From Ralstonia pickettii (GTDB lineage: Bacteria; Pseudomonadota; Gammaproteobacteria; Burkholderiales; Burkholderiaceae), in NCBI RefSeq assembly GCF_001699815.1, contig NZ_MCGB01000027.1:23693-87692 (forward strand): DNA of 64,000 nucleotides. Reading direction: 5' to 3'. The notes under the pieces were generated by a model. That model was not told the DNA's origin. It searched no databases and was given only the letters and a program-made list of their open reading frames with translations. The translations under genes and the position numbers were made by a program. Below, in pieces: positions 44,871 through 54,329 of this stretch (position 1 is the stretch's first letter; each line of letters begins with the position of its first letter).

Positions 44871-45653
44871 TCAAAGCTGCGACAGCTTCTCCAGCATCTG
44901 GTCCGAGGTCTGGACCGACTTGCTGTTGATCTCGTACGCACGCTGCGTCTGGATCATGTTGACCATTTCTTCCACCACGTTCACGTTGGACGTTTCAACG
45001 TAGTTCTGGCTGAGCGCGCCCACGCCGTTCGAGCCCGGGTTGGCCAGATTGGCCGTGCCCGACGCTTCGGTTTCGGCATACAGGTTTTCGCCCATGCTGC
45101 GCAGACCGGCCGGGTTGATGAAGTTGGCCAGCTGGAACGTGCCCACCTGCGTGTTGTTGACCGCGCCGGGCGTGGTGACCGTCACAACGCCATCCTTGCC
45201 GATGGTCAGGCTGGTGGCGTTCTGCGGGATCGTCACGGCCGGCTGGACCGGGTAACCGCTGGAGGTCACCAGCTGACCCTGCGCGTTGACCTGGAAGCTG
45301 CCGTCACGCGTATAGGCCAGCGTGCCGTCAGGCATCTGCACCTGGAAGAAGCCGTTGCCGTTGATGGCCACGTCGGTCGAGTTACCGGTCTGCTGCAGGT
45401 TGCCCTGCGTGTGCAGGCGCTCGGTGGCGACGATGCGCGCACCGGTACCGATCTGCATGCCCGAAGGCAGCGTGGTCTGTTGCGACGACTGTGCGCCCGG
45501 CTCGCGCACGTTCTGATACAGCAAGTCCTCGAACACGGCGCGCGAGCGCTTGAAGCCCGTCGTGTTGACGTTCGCCAGGTTGTTCGAGATGACATCCAGC
45601 TGCGATTGCTGGGCGTCCATCCCGGTCTTGGAAATCCACAGGGAGCGAATCAT
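44871..45653 (-). CDS. flgG: flagellar distal rod protein FlgG
   Basis: The 260-residue rod protein begins [20 protein letters not shown], then [40 protein letters not shown] and the C-terminal [20 protein letters not shown] follow. The length of 260 is exactly typical for FlgG. It builds the distal rod through the P and L rings. Confidence 0.97.
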   Translation of the reverse strand: MIRSLWISKTGMDAQQSQLDVISNNLANVNTTGFKRSRAVFEDLLYQNVREPGAQSSQQTTLPSGMQIGTGARIVATERLHTQGNLQQTGNSTDVAINGNGFFQVQMPDGTLAYTRDGSFQVNAQGQLVTSSGYPVQPAVTIPQNATSLTIGKDGVVTVTTPGAVNNTQVGTFQLANFINPAGLRSMGENLYAETEASGTANLANPGSNGVGALSQNYVETSNVNVVEEMVNMIQTQRAYEINSKSVQTSDQMLEKLSQL

Positions 45654-45693
45654 GTTCGAGTCCTTGGTTGATTCAATTCAATGCGCCGGCCGT

Positions 45694-46431
45694 TCAGGCG
45701 TGGCGCAGCAGTTCATTGGCCGACTGGGCATTCGTGTCGCTCGTGTGCAGCGATTTCATCTGCATTTCGAGCTGGCGCGAGATCGCAATCATGTTGACCA
45801 GCGAGTCGGTCAGGTTGACGTTGCTGCCTTCCAGCGCCCCGCCGGTCACGCGGACTTTCTCGTCCACGCTGGCGTCCTGGCCGTCGCGCTGGCGGAACAG
45901 GCCGTCGGCGCCGCGATCGATGTTCGACGGGTCGATGCTCACCAGCTTCAGACGGCCCAGCGACACGGGCGGCGTACGGCTGTCGGCGCTGATCGCGTTG
46001 ACCGTACCGTCCTTGGCAAACTGCACCGTGGTGTCGGGCGGCAACGTGATCGGGCCGCCGTCGCCCAGCACGGGCTGGCCCGAGAGCGTCTGGATCGTGC
46101 CGTCGGCACCGAGCTGGAACGTACCGGCGCGGGTGTAAGCCTCACCGCCATCCGGCGTCTGCACGGCAAAGAAGCCTTGTCCGTCGATGGCCACGTCCAG
46201 GCTGCGGCCAGTGGTCTCGATCGGGCCGGGCGCGAGGTCCGTACCGATGGCCGAGGCCATGACGTAGCTGCGCGTGGGCGAGCCCTCGCCTTGCACACCC
46301 ACCGTATGGAACGCGTCGATCTGCGCCTTGAACCCGGTGGTGCTGGCGTTGGCGAGGTTGTTGGCGCTGGCAGCCTGCTGGTCGAACAGGTGCTTCACGC
46401 CGGTCATCGACACGTAAATCGAGCGGTCCAT
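45694..46431 (-). CDS. flgF: flagellar proximal rod protein FlgF
   Basis: The 245-residue protein has MDRSIYVSMTGVKHLFDQQA, then ASANNLANASTTGFKAQIDA, GQGFFAVQTPDGGEAYTRAG, and the C-terminal SNVNLTDSLVNMIAISRQLE. It is a proximal rod component, between FlgC and FlgG. The gene lies between flgE and flgG. Confidence 0.96.
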   Translation of the reverse strand: MDRSIYVSMTGVKHLFDQQAASANNLANASTTGFKAQIDAFHTVGVQGEGSPTRSYVMASAIGTDLAPGPIETTGRSLDVAIDGQGFFAVQTPDGGEAYTRAGTFQLGADGTIQTLSGQPVLGDGGPITLPPDTTVQFAKDGTVNAISADSRTPPVSLGRLKLVSIDPSNIDRGADGLFRQRDGQDASVDEKVRVTGGALEGSNVNLTDSLVNMIAISRQLEMQMKSLHTSDTNAQSANELLRHA

Positions 46432-46450
46432 GCTGGGCTCCTGCTACCCG

Positions 46451-47662
46451 TTAGCGCATGCTGACCAGCGTCTGGAGGATGGTGTCCTCCGTCTTGATGG
46501 TCTGCGCATTGGCCTGATACGAACGCTGGGCAACGATCATGTTGACCAGCTCTTGACTCAGATCCACGTTGGACTGCTCCACCGCCGACGACTGCAGCAG
46601 GCCGAACGAACCCATGCCCGGCGTGCCCAGGTTCGGAGCGCCCGAGTTGGACGTTTCCACCCACTGATTGCCGCCGATGTTCTGCAGGCCTGCCGGAGCC
46701 TTGAAGTTGGCCATGGCGATCTGGCCCAGCGTCGACGTGCGGCCATTGGAGTAGCGCGCGGTGACGGTGCCATCGGTACCGACCGCGTAGCTGGCCAGGC
46801 GGCCGGTGGCGTAACCGTCTTGCGTCACGCCCGGGGCTGTGTCGTTGTAGCCGCCGCCATACTGCGTGGTGCCCGTGAAATCCATGGTGGCGATGCTCAT
46901 GCCGCCAAAGGCCACGTTGATCTTGCTCGGCGATGAGGTGAGTTGGCCGCTGCTGTTGAACGTGAGCGCCGTCACCGGGTTGCCGCCGGTCGGATTGTTG
47001 CCGTCCACTTGCGAGTACACATCCCAGCCTGCGGCGGTACGCACGTAGTAGTTGGTCAGCATGTGTGCCGTGCCCGTCCCGTCGTACACCTGCTCCGAAA
47101 CGGAGTGGTTGAACGTGGCCGAGTTGGTGGCCGAGAACGGCGTGGTGGTCGGCACCGTGGCGGCGGCATCCAGGTTCACGCCGAACGCGGTGTTGGTGGT
47201 GGCAAGCGGCGCCAGGTCGTTGACGGGAATCTTCAGGTTGGTCAGCACGGCAGTGTTGACCTTGCCGGTCGAATCCACGCCGTAGCCGGTCAGGTTCTGG
47301 CCGGTAGCCGAGATGATGAAGCCGTTCTTGTCGGTCTGGAACTGGCCGTTACGCGTGTACGACACCTGGCCGCTCGACGGGTCGACCATGCGGTAGAAGC
47401 CCGTGCCGTTGATCGCGATGTCCAGCGGGTTGCCGGTGATGGTCACGTTGCCCTGCGTGAACGACTGCGACACCTTGGTCACGCTCACGCCCTGGCCGAT
47501 CTGGTTGTCGGATGCACCCACCAGCGAGCGCGCGTACACGTCGCCAAACTCGGCGGTCGATTTCTTGTAGCCGACAGTGTTGGCGTTTGCCACGTTGCTG
47601 CCGATCACGTCCAGGTTTGCAGAGGCGGCGTCGAGACCGCTCAGGCCTTGCTGGAATCCCAT
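46451..47662 (-). CDS. flgE: flagellar hook protein FlgE
   Basis: The 403-residue protein starts MGFQQGLSGLDAASANLDVI, with GSNVANANTVGYKKSTAEF. GTGFYRMVDPSSGQVSYTRN and the C-terminal SNVDLSQELVNMIVAQRSYQ follow. Its length is usual for a hook subunit. It forms the universal joint outside the outer membrane, with length set by FliK. Confidence 0.97.
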   Translation of the reverse strand: MGFQQGLSGLDAASANLDVIGSNVANANTVGYKKSTAEFGDVYARSLVGASDNQIGQGVSVTKVSQSFTQGNVTITGNPLDIAINGTGFYRMVDPSSGQVSYTRNGQFQTDKNGFIISATGQNLTGYGVDSTGKVNTAVLTNLKIPVNDLAPLATTNTAFGVNLDAAATVPTTTPFSATNSATFNHSVSEQVYDGTGTAHMLTNYYVRTAAGWDVYSQVDGNNPTGGNPVTALTFNSSGQLTSSPSKINVAFGGMSIATMDFTGTTQYGGGYNDTAPGVTQDGYATGRLASYAVGTDGTVTARYSNGRTSTLGQIAMANFKAPAGLQNIGGNQWVETSNSGAPNLGTPGMGSFGLLQSSAVEQSNVDLSQELVNMIVAQRSYQANAQTIKTEDTILQTLVSMR

Positions 47663-47716
47663 AGTTTTCTCCCGTAGAAGATAGAAGCGCGGGGTCTGCC
47701 CGCAGTTGACCTGTGA

Positions 47717-48373
47717 TTACTGAATCGATGCAACGTCGGACAGCTTGGCGGTTCCGCCAGACGCCAACACCAGCTGCATCGTGCCGTTGTTGATCGTGAC
47801 GCCGGCCACCTTGTCGGTGCCCAGCGCATTGGCCGTAACGACCTTTCCACCCTGCGTGGCCGACACCTTGATGGAGTAGGCGCCGTCGGCAAGCTGATTG
47901 CCCTTGTCGTCCTTGCCGTTCCAGGTGTAGTTGCCGCTGCCGCCCCCCATCTGGCCGAGATCGACGGTGCGCACGGCCACGCCCGCAGCGTTCGTGATCG
48001 TGACGACGACGTCGTCGGCGCCGTTGGGCACCGAGACGCCGAAGTTGGCAGCCCCCGAGGCCAGCGTCAGGTTGTTGGTCGGCACCTGCACCGAGCGGCC
48101 GATCATCGACGACGCCTGCGTGGTCGCGTTCTGCGTGAGCATGCTCGACATCGTGGTGTTCAACTGCTGAATGCCGTTCACAGTGTTGATCTGCGCAAGC
48201 TGCGAGGTCATCTGCGAGTTGTCCATCGGGTTGAGCGGATCCTGGTTCTTCAACTGCGCCACGAGCAGTTTCATGAACGTGTTCTGCAGGTCGCTGCCGT
48301 TGGTGATGGCAAGCTGGTTGCCGGAGGTCGTGCTCGAGGTGCTGGTCGTGCTGCCGGTTGAGCTGACGGTCAT
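47717..48373 (-). CDS. flgD: flagellar hook-cap protein FlgD
   Basis: The 218-residue protein has the conserved NTFMKLLVAQLKNQDPLNPM, DNSQMTSQLAQINTVNGIQQ near the start. A C-terminal FlgD Ig-like/Tudor part follows, with GGGSGNYTWNGKDDKGNQLA and GAYSIKVSATQGGK. It is the cap that guides assembly of FlgE subunits. The N-terminus is rich in Ser and Thr. Confidence 0.96.
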   Translation of the reverse strand: MTVSSTGSTTSTSSTTSGNQLAITNGSDLQNTFMKLLVAQLKNQDPLNPMDNSQMTSQLAQINTVNGIQQLNTTMSSMLTQNATTQASSMIGRSVQVPTNNLTLASGAANFGVSVPNGADDVVVTITNAAGVAVRTVDLGQMGGGSGNYTWNGKDDKGNQLADGAYSIKVSATQGGKVVTANALGTDKVAGVTINNGTMQLVLASGGTAKLSDVASIQ

Positions 48374-48400
48374 GTTCGTGTCTCGCTGGGAATGTGCCGT

Positions 48401-48808
48401 TTACTGGCCCAGGGTCAGAGCCTTGGAGGCCATCGTCTTGGTGGTGTTGGCGACTTCCACGTTGGCCTGGTACGAGCGCGACGCAGAAATCATGTTGACC
48501 ATTTCGTCCACCACATCGACGTTCGGCATGGTCACGTAGCCGTCGGCATCGGCCAGCGGGTTGCCCGGCTGGTGCATGCGCTTCATGGGGGTGACGGTGT
48601 CTTCCACCACGCGGTCGACCGACACGCCGGTGGCGTAGTCGTCAGACTCCTGCGCGGGCGAGAACACCACCTGCTTGGCGCGGTACGCCTTGCCGTCCGG
48701 GCCCGTCACGCTTTCGGCGTTGGCCAGGTTGGAGGCGACCACGTTCATGCGCTTGGACTGCGCGGTGAGCGCGCTGCCAGCTACATCCATCACCTTGAAT
48801 AGCGACAT
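48401..48808 (-). CDS. flgC: flagellar proximal rod protein FlgC
   Basis: The start at [20 protein letters not shown] gives 135 residues, the family length. Other marks are [30 protein letters not shown] and the C-terminal [20 protein letters not shown]. The in-frame extension upstream to 48916 is not FlgC-like and was not used. It forms the proximal rod with FlgB and FlgF. Confidence 0.95.
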   Translation of the reverse strand: MSLFKVMDVAGSALTAQSKRMNVVASNLANAESVTGPDGKAYRAKQVVFSPAQESDDYATGVSVDRVVEDTVTPMKRMHQPGNPLADADGYVTMPNVDVVDEMVNMISASRSYQANVEVANTTKTMASKALTLGQ

Positions 48809-49005
48809 GTTGATTCCGATGTCTTCAAACACTGTTGCCGGCGCGGCTGCCGGACCGATCCGGTGTTCTGCATGGCGGCTTGCTCCGGACCGATCTTTCC
48901 GGGCCCGGAGCGCCACACAGTTCCCGCCCCTCTTTCGCCGCGCGTGATTGCTGCGCGGTCGTCTTAATGCCTGTCTGCTGCTCTTGCTGCTCTTGCTACG
49001 TCGCG

Positions 49006-49461
49006 CTAGCTGTTCTGAATCGCCGCCAGCATCGACTTGATCTTCTGCGTCACGATGCTCAGATCGGCCTCGTAGCGCACGGTGTTGTCGGCAAAGCGCA
49101 TGCGCTCGCCGTCCATGTCCACCGTGTTGCCATCGATGGACGGCTGCTGCGACGTGCGGTACTGCACCTCGCCCTGCAGCGCCTTGGTCTGCTGCGACAG
49201 CGACGCCTGCATTAGCGACACATCGCCGGCCGGTGCGCCATCCACGCTCAGGTGACCTGCAGCCGTTGCCGTCATCGGCAGGCTGTTACCGCTTTGCTGG
49301 CCGACCGCCTTCTGCAGCGCCGACTGAAAATCGAAGTCGCGCGCCTTGTAGTTGGGCGTATCGGCGTTGGCGATGTTCGAGGCCAGGATCTGGTGACGCT
49401 GCGAGCGCAAGTGCAGCGCCTGCTCCTGAAAACCGAACAACTGATCCAGCTTGTCGACCAT
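49006..49461 (-). CDS. flgB: flagellar proximal rod protein FlgB
   Basis: The start at [20 protein letters not shown] was chosen because GAGGA lies 9 nt before it. The ATG three codons upstream (49470) touches that ribosome site directly. The 151-residue product has [33 protein letters not shown], and the C-terminal [20 protein letters not shown]. FlgB is the rod part nearest the MS ring and FliE. It begins the flgBCDEFGHIJ series; 197 nt separate it from flgC. Confidence 0.94.
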   Translation of the reverse strand: MVDKLDQLFGFQEQALHLRSQRHQILASNIANADTPNYKARDFDFQSALQKAVGQQSGNSLPMTATAAGHLSVDGAPAGDVSLMQASLSQQTKALQGEVQYRTSQQPSIDGNTVDMDGERMRFADNTVRYEADLSIVTQKIKSMLAAIQNS

Positions 49462-49885
49462 GTCTGTCATTCCTCGCGCGTGGCGTCCTGGTGATTGCTG
49501 CCACCCGCCGGGGTTTGCGTTCTGTCTTGCGTTTGCGTGTTGCGCGTTCCCTTCGGCCGGAGAACTCGGCATCAGCGGCCCCTTCAAAAACCGCCGATGC
49601 CGTCTCCAAAACCGCTGAACCGCTTGTCTTGCTGAGTTGCCGTCATGCAGCCTCAGTGGAAAAGACCTGTCTGCGAATCCAGAGGTTGGCCGGGAAACCT
49701 TCCACCGGGGCAGGCTGTACGGCCAGGAACCGCACAACGCCAGGGACTTCACCACGTTGCAAAGTCTAGGGGCCGGTGTGCAAGACCATTCGTCCGAATA
49801 AGGGGGGGATTGGCCGACATTTCCGCATTTGGCGCTCGCGCACGCGTAGCTACACTTCACCGGACTTTTGATGAAGGGGCTCTCC
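49462..49885. other. gene-free region between divergent flgB and flgA
   Basis: This 424-nt stretch should contain the promoters for flgB-J (leftward) and flgA (rightward). I saw no sigma-28 consensus in it, in keeping with an earlier expression class. Open frames on both strands cross it, but none has a family signature or ribosome site. Confidence 0.5.
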
Positions 49886-50743
49886 ATGTCCACGCGGTTT
49901 GCACGCAGCGCGCACCACCCGATCCGACCTGCCACCACGGCCATGCCGCTGGCGGGGCGCCAGCGCAAGCTGCTGCTGATCCTGGCGCTGGGCCTGCTGG
50001 CCAGCGTCGTGCACCCGATCCTGGCGCATGCACAGGGCATGGTGCGGGTGGGCTATCCGCCTGCCCAAGCCGTGCAACAGCCCGCGCAGCCCACCACCAT
50101 TCAGGGGCCGAACGCCATCCAGATGCAGATCCAGCAACAACTGCAATCCCAACTGGACATCCTGGGCGGCACGAACGAGACGGGGGCGCCACGTGCGTCG
50201 GTGGAGGTCGGTCCGGTGGATGCACGTGTGGCCAACCAGCCCTGCGACCAGATCGACCTGATGCTGCCAGCGGCCAACCGCCTGCGCGGCCGTATACAAG
50301 TGGGAGTGCGCTGCCGCTCGCCGCACGCCTGGGCGGCCTGGGTGCCGGCCACAATCCAGATTACCGGGACGTATTACGTCGCCTCGCACCAGTTGCCGCC
50401 GGGCAAGACGCTCGATATGGGCGACCTGGAAGCCCGCACGGGCGATCTGTCGACGCTGCCGGCCTCGGTCGTGCAGCAGCCAGCCGATGTGGTGGGGCGT
50501 GTACTGCTCACGAGCGTGGCCGCCAACCAGCCGCTGCGCGCCGAAAGCCTGCGCCTGCCGGTTGCCGTGCAGGCCGGCCAGACCGTCAAGCTCATCGCCG
50601 AGGGCGGTGGCTTCCAGGTCAGCAGCGACGGCCGGGCCTTGAACCAGGCAGCCGTGGGCCAGGTGGCGCAGGTGCGCACCGCCAACGGCAATGTCGTCTC
50701 CGGCATTGCACAGTCCGTCGGTGTCGTAGCGATCCAGTTTTAA
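49886..50743 (+). CDS. flgA: flagellar P-ring assembly chaperone FlgA
   Basis: The start at MSTRFARSAH has AAGGGG 6 nt upstream, giving 285 residues; an ATG at 49871 would add five. A signal peptide or anchor is KLLLILALGLLASVVHPILA with AHAQ cleavage. The SAF domain region in the C-terminal half has YYVASHQLPPGKTLDMGDLE, LLTSVAANQPLRAESLRLP, VQAGQTVKLIAEGGGFQVSS and ANGNVVSGIAQSVGVVAIQF. FlgA helps FlgI polymerise in the periplasm. flgM and flgN follow. Confidence 0.94.
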   Translation: MSTRFARSAHHPIRPATTAMPLAGRQRKLLLILALGLLASVVHPILAHAQGMVRVGYPPAQAVQQPAQPTTIQGPNAIQMQIQQQLQSQLDILGGTNETGAPRASVEVGPVDARVANQPCDQIDLMLPAANRLRGRIQVGVRCRSPHAWAAWVPATIQITGTYYVASHQLPPGKTLDMGDLEARTGDLSTLPASVVQQPADVVGRVLLTSVAANQPLRAESLRLPVAVQAGQTVKLIAEGGGFQVSSDGRALNQAAVGQVAQVRTANGNVVSGIAQSVGVVAIQF

Positions 50744-50802
50744 GTCCAAATTGATAACGGCGGATCACTTTTCTACTGTGATGCGTAATCGATACCTGCC
50801 GC

Positions 50803-50830
50803 TAAAGTTTGGGCCGGGGTTGGCCGATAT
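50803..50830 (+). promoter_or_regulatory. sigma-28-like promoter of flgMN
   Basis: TAAAGTTT is a perfect -35 octamer, followed after 12 nt by GCCGATAT, one mismatch from consensus. The spacing is 1 nt longer than usual. It lies 35 nt before flgM and would give flgMN a late promoter besides read-through from flgA. Confidence 0.7.
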
Positions 50831-50865
50831 GGGTGTTAGGATGAACGCGCTCTTCGGAGACACCC

Positions 50866-51186
50866 GTGAAAATCAACCATATCGTGAACAACACGCCGGC
50901 CGTTGCGCCGACCAAGGACGCTGCGTCCGGGTCGACGCGCGCGACCGGCTCGTCCCCGGCCGCTACGACGGCTTCGGGCACCCCGCGCCACACCGGCGAT
51001 TCGCCGTCGCTGTCGGTCCAACAAGTCTCGCGCCAGGTGGGCAGCGGCGACTTCGACGCCGCACGCGTCGAGCAGATCCGCAGTGCCATTCAGAACGGCA
51101 CGCTCAAGATGGACGCCGGCAAGATCGCCGATGCGGCGCTTTCCGACGCGCAATCGCTGCTCTCCACGCGCTCCAAGAAGGTCTGA
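50866..51186 (+). CDS. flgM: anti-sigma-28 factor FlgM
   Basis: A GTG start with GGAG upstream gives 106 residues. The N-terminus MKINHIVNNTPAVAPTKD is followed by a disordered Ser/Thr/Ala-rich stretch. The conserved C-terminal half has VSRQVGSGDFDAARVEQIRS and AIQNGTLKMDAGKIADAAL. FlgM holds sigma-28 inactive until it is exported through the finished hook. It lies between flgA and flgN, the usual order. Confidence 0.94.
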   Translation: MKINHIVNNTPAVAPTKDAASGSTRATGSSPAATTASGTPRHTGDSPSLSVQQVSRQVGSGDFDAARVEQIRSAIQNGTLKMDAGKIADAALSDAQSLLSTRSKKV

Positions 51187-51319
51187 CGGGGGTTTCCCGT
51201 CGTCCGTCCCCCGTATTTTCTGACGCCGCCGGTCCGAGGGTTTCCGACTCTCGACCGCACGCGGCGGGGCGGCGTGCCGGCCGGCGGCTGCCCAAGCTTC
51301 CAAGCCTGAGGTAGTCACC

Positions 51320-51781
51320 ATGGACAACACACTGCTGATCCGCACCCTTGCCGACGAGCAGGAACTGCTGCGCGCCGCCACCCTCACCCTGGATGCCGAA
51401 GCGCAGGCGTTGCGCGATGGCGACATGGTTGAACTCGAGCGCATCACACAGACCAAGCAGAAGCAGCTCGCCGCGCTGGGCGAAGCCGACCGTGACCGCC
51501 GCCTGTGGTGGGCGCAGCACGGCGGCGCCGATCCGTACGGGCTGGTCAAATATCTGCGCACCGACGAAACGGCCAGCCGCCTGTTCGACGAGAACCTGGC
51601 CCTGGCCCGCCTGCTGCGCCAGCGCAACATCGACAACGGCACCCTGATCGACCTGCGCCTGCGCGCCACGCAGAACGCGCTGTCCGTCCTGCATGCCGCC
51701 AACAACGGCGGCGGCACACCCTACGGCCGCGACGGCAAACAACCGCTGTCGATGCCGCGCTTCTCGGTCGTCGCGCAATAA
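51320..51781 (+). CDS. flgN: flagellar export chaperone FlgN
   Basis: The 153-residue helical protein has LADEQELLRAATLTLDAEAQ, ALRDGDMVELERITQTKQKQ and LLRQRNIDNGTLIDLRLRAT, which match FlgN. It escorts FlgK and FlgL to the export apparatus. It follows flgM after 133 nt. Confidence 0.92.
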   Translation: MDNTLLIRTLADEQELLRAATLTLDAEAQALRDGDMVELERITQTKQKQLAALGEADRDRRLWWAQHGGADPYGLVKYLRTDETASRLFDENLALARLLRQRNIDNGTLIDLRLRATQNALSVLHAANNGGGTPYGRDGKQPLSMPRFSVVAQ

Positions 51782-52237
51782 GCCACCAGAACACGTTTTT
51801 TCGGTACAAAAGCCTTGCTTTACGCTCACGTCAATGGGCGTGAAGTGGGGCTAGCTGCTGCTGCCTGATCCTGCTATGTATAGGGGGTCTAGCGCACCAC
51901 CGATCGGGGTAGACAAAAAGGTTTACATCCCATTGATGGGTGCAACAAGCATGCTGGGGATTTATTCTGCGATTTTGGCGGGGTTAATCCTCCGCGCCTG
52001 GCGACATAAACAAGAAAAACCGGAAGGAAGTTGCGCCTGAATGGCGTGCAAGGTTTCGGCCCGGTGGCACCGCATTGCGGTGACTGCCGGTTGAACGGGG
52101 AAATATACCGAGACCGCGCGCCAGAAGCATTTCCACAAGCACGGCCCCATTGATTTTGGACCGTCTGGTCCAAATAGACGCGGCAACAAGCTGATTCCGG
52201 AAATGGGCAAACAAACCATAACCAGACAGGCGGCGCA
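51782..52237. other. gene-free region upstream of a LuxR-type regulator
   Basis: This 456-nt stretch is less GC-rich than its flanks. It contains three short palindromes: CCCAT-TG-ATGGG (51929-51940), GCGGGG/CCTCCGC near 51977-51994 and TTGGACC-GTCT-GGTCCAA (52156-52173). I find no coding region. The length and palindromes suggest a regulated leader or several operator sites for the gene at 52238. Confidence 0.5.
52156..52173. promoter_or_regulatory. perfect palindrome upstream of a LuxR-type regulator gene
   Basis: TTGGACC-GTCT-GGTCCAA has 7-bp perfect arms and lies 65 nt before the GTG start at 52238. It could be an operator for the gene's own product or a small hairpin in its leader. Confidence 0.4.
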
Positions 52238-52954
52238 GTGAAATCAATTGTAGTGGAGGCACACCCTTTGGTGCGTGCCGGCGCGACCCATGTGTTGCAA
52301 TCCTTGCCGGCCATTACCGAGGTGGTCAGCGTCGAGCCGGACGAAACCCTCTTTGAAAGTCTCGCGGCGCATGCGGACGCCGAACTGGCTTTGATCGGAC
52401 TGCCCTTACCCGGCATCGACGATCTGCCGGCCCTCTCCCGGCTATTGCAACAGCCGCATCCCCGACATATCGCCATACTGGGCGAAACCGATTCCGCTGC
52501 GCACGTGCGTACGCTGATGCAATTGAATGTCTCGGCATATCTGCTGAAAAGCTATTCCGGCAAATTGATTGCAGCGGCATTGGAATTGGTGCTCGCCGGC
52601 GGCCGTTATGTGCCGGCCTCGATCGTGCTGGCGCGGTCTGAAGCCATTGCGGCAGGTTCGGCCAATGGCCATGACGATGGCGCGTTGCTCGGCCTGACGC
52701 AGCGTCAATATGAGATTCTCGTACTGCTCTCGCGCGGGCATCCGGTCAAAACCATCAGCCGCATGCTGAGTATTTCCGAGGCGACAACCAAGGCGCATAT
52801 CAACGCGCTGTATCGCCGGCTGGAAGTGCGCAGCCGTACCGAGGCCGTCTTCGTTGCCACGCAGCGCGGCGCCATGCTGCTGAATCAGCCACACATTGGA
52901 GCGCAGCCCTCGTCGCTGCCCTCGCCACCGCTGCGCCTGGCGCGCACGGGCTGA
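52238..52954 (+). CDS. LuxR/NarL-type transcriptional regulator with degenerate receiver domain
   Basis: A GTG start gives 238 residues. Receiver-like residues 1 to about 120 keep the Lys (YLLKSYS) and part of the fold, but the acidic pair is VEAHP and the phosphoacceptor position in ALIGLPLPG is Gly54. The HTH domain is normal (LTQRQYEILVLLSRGHPVKT, MLSISEATTKAHINALYRRL). A Pro/Ser-rich tail of about 25 residues follows. It lies next to flgMN and is a candidate regulator of motility or envelope genes (inference). A second such protein is at 29805. Confidence 0.85.
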   Translation: MKSIVVEAHPLVRAGATHVLQSLPAITEVVSVEPDETLFESLAAHADAELALIGLPLPGIDDLPALSRLLQQPHPRHIAILGETDSAAHVRTLMQLNVSAYLLKSYSGKLIAAALELVLAGGRYVPASIVLARSEAIAAGSANGHDDGALLGLTQRQYEILVLLSRGHPVKTISRMLSISEATTKAHINALYRRLEVRSRTEAVFVATQRGAMLLNQPHIGAQPSSLPSPPLRLARTG

Positions 52955-52985
52955 CGCTCCGCTCTTACCCATCTTCCACACAACA

Positions 52986-53018
52986 AAAAACGGCGCCCGG
53001 AATCCGGACGCCGTTGCA
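52986..53018 (-). terminator. rho-independent terminator of the porin gene
   Basis: AACGGCGCCCGG and TCCGGACGCCGTT form a long stem (one mismatch), followed on the minus strand by TTTTTTG. It lies about 60 nt after the porin stop. Confidence 0.85.
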
Positions 53019-53077
53019 AATGCCCGCCCACGCTGTCGAGACGCGGGCGGCGACAAGGAAAGCAGAACGCGAAAGGC

Positions 53078-54139
53078 TTAGAACTTTGCGCGGATGCCTA
53101 CGCCGAAGGTGTCGGCCGTCGAGAGGTCCGACACCTTGTCGCGGAAATACGCCGCATACACATCGGTGCGCTTGGACAGCGAATAGTCGTAACCGATCGC
53201 CCAGGTGTTGCGCTTCACGTCGGCTGCACCCGAGGTCTTGGTGTAGGCATACGACGCCAGAACGCTGCCCGGGCCCACCGGAATCGACACACCCAGCTGG
53301 CCGCCGTTGCTCTTGGCGTCGCCGGTGCTGATCGTGTTCTTGATGTACTGGTATTGGCCGTACAGCTTGACCACGCCAAAGTCATACGTCGCGCCCAGTT
53401 GCCCTGCCGTCTGGCGCGCAAAGCCCGCCACCAGGCTGTTCAGATCGCCCGGCGCGCCGTCGTAGCGCACCTGCTGGAACGCCGCCGTGGCCGCAAAATT
53501 GCCGCGGAAGAACAGCAGGCTGCCGCCCCACTTGTTCTGACCGTTGTGACCAGCCTGCTCGCCAGCGCCGTAGATCAGGGTACCTGTCAGGCCGCCCATG
53601 TCCGGCGTGGAATACATGATCGAGTTGTCCCAGCCCGAATCGCCCACCAGGCCCGAGATGCCCGCGACGCCCGAACGGCCGTTGCCGAGGTAGGTGTGGA
53701 ACACCATCGGCGAGAAGGTGTACGAATCGATGAACGGGTTAAACAGGATCGTCGAAACGAAGTACGGCGGCGTGTTGCGGCCGAGCTTGATCGAGCCCCA
53801 GGTGTTCGACTGCAGGCCGACAAACGAATTACGTGCGAAGAAGTGGTCGCCATCAAAGCGGCCGGACTTGCCCGTATCAGGGCGGAAGAACGCTTCCAGC
53901 GTGAAGATCGCCTTCAGGCCGTTGCCCAGATCTTCACTGCCCTTCAGGCCCCAGTACGACGTCGACATGCCGCCCGAGTTGACACCCCATGCGCGGTCCT
54001 GGCCCAGGTTCTTGGTGGCGCCCGCCCAGGCATCCACCTGGCCGTACAGCGTCACAGACGATTGGGCCTGCGCTGCGCCTGCGGTCAAACCGGCGGCGGC
54101 AGCCAGCACGGCCAGCGAAAAACGTCGCTTGAGTTGCAT
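53078..54139 (-). CDS. Gram-negative porin (Burkholderiales type)
   Basis: The 353-residue protein has a signal peptide ending in TAGAAQAQ. The porin start SSVTLYGQVDAWAGATKNLG is followed by STSYWGLKGSEDLGNGLKAI, FTLEAFFRPDTGK, and RNSFVGLQSNTWGSIKLGRN. The C-terminus ends in VGIRAKF with the terminal Phe needed for BAM-mediated insertion. It forms a trimeric general diffusion channel in the outer membrane. It has its own terminator and a 260-nt upstream region bearing a palindrome. Confidence 0.95.
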   Translation of the reverse strand: MQLKRRFSLAVLAAAAGLTAGAAQAQSSVTLYGQVDAWAGATKNLGQDRAWGVNSGGMSTSYWGLKGSEDLGNGLKAIFTLEAFFRPDTGKSGRFDGDHFFARNSFVGLQSNTWGSIKLGRNTPPYFVSTILFNPFIDSYTFSPMVFHTYLGNGRSGVAGISGLVGDSGWDNSIMYSTPDMGGLTGTLIYGAGEQAGHNGQNKWGGSLLFFRGNFAATAAFQQVRYDGAPGDLNSLVAGFARQTAGQLGATYDFGVVKLYGQYQYIKNTISTGDAKSNGGQLGVSIPVGPGSVLASYAYTKTSGAADVKRNTWAIGYDYSLSKRTDVYAAYFRDKVSDLSTADTFGVGIRAKF

Positions 54140-54329
54140 TGTTGAGTTCTCCCTCTTGTGGTTCCGGTGTGTTGAATCGACTGAATCAGCTTCGAGGCGG
54201 CAGGTGGCTCAACCCGCCGCCGCTGAGATGGCGCCGTGAATGCAACTGCCGTGCCAATACGTTGTTGGCAAAGCGTCGCTTCACAAATGAATGCGTTTTC
54301 CTGGGAAGGGGCGCAGACTAGCTTGAATA

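Noticed and set aside
49471..50040. In-frame extension of flgB upstream into flgA
   Set aside because: The extension is Arg/Ser/Cys-rich and unlike FlgB; the GAGGA site fixes the start near 49461.
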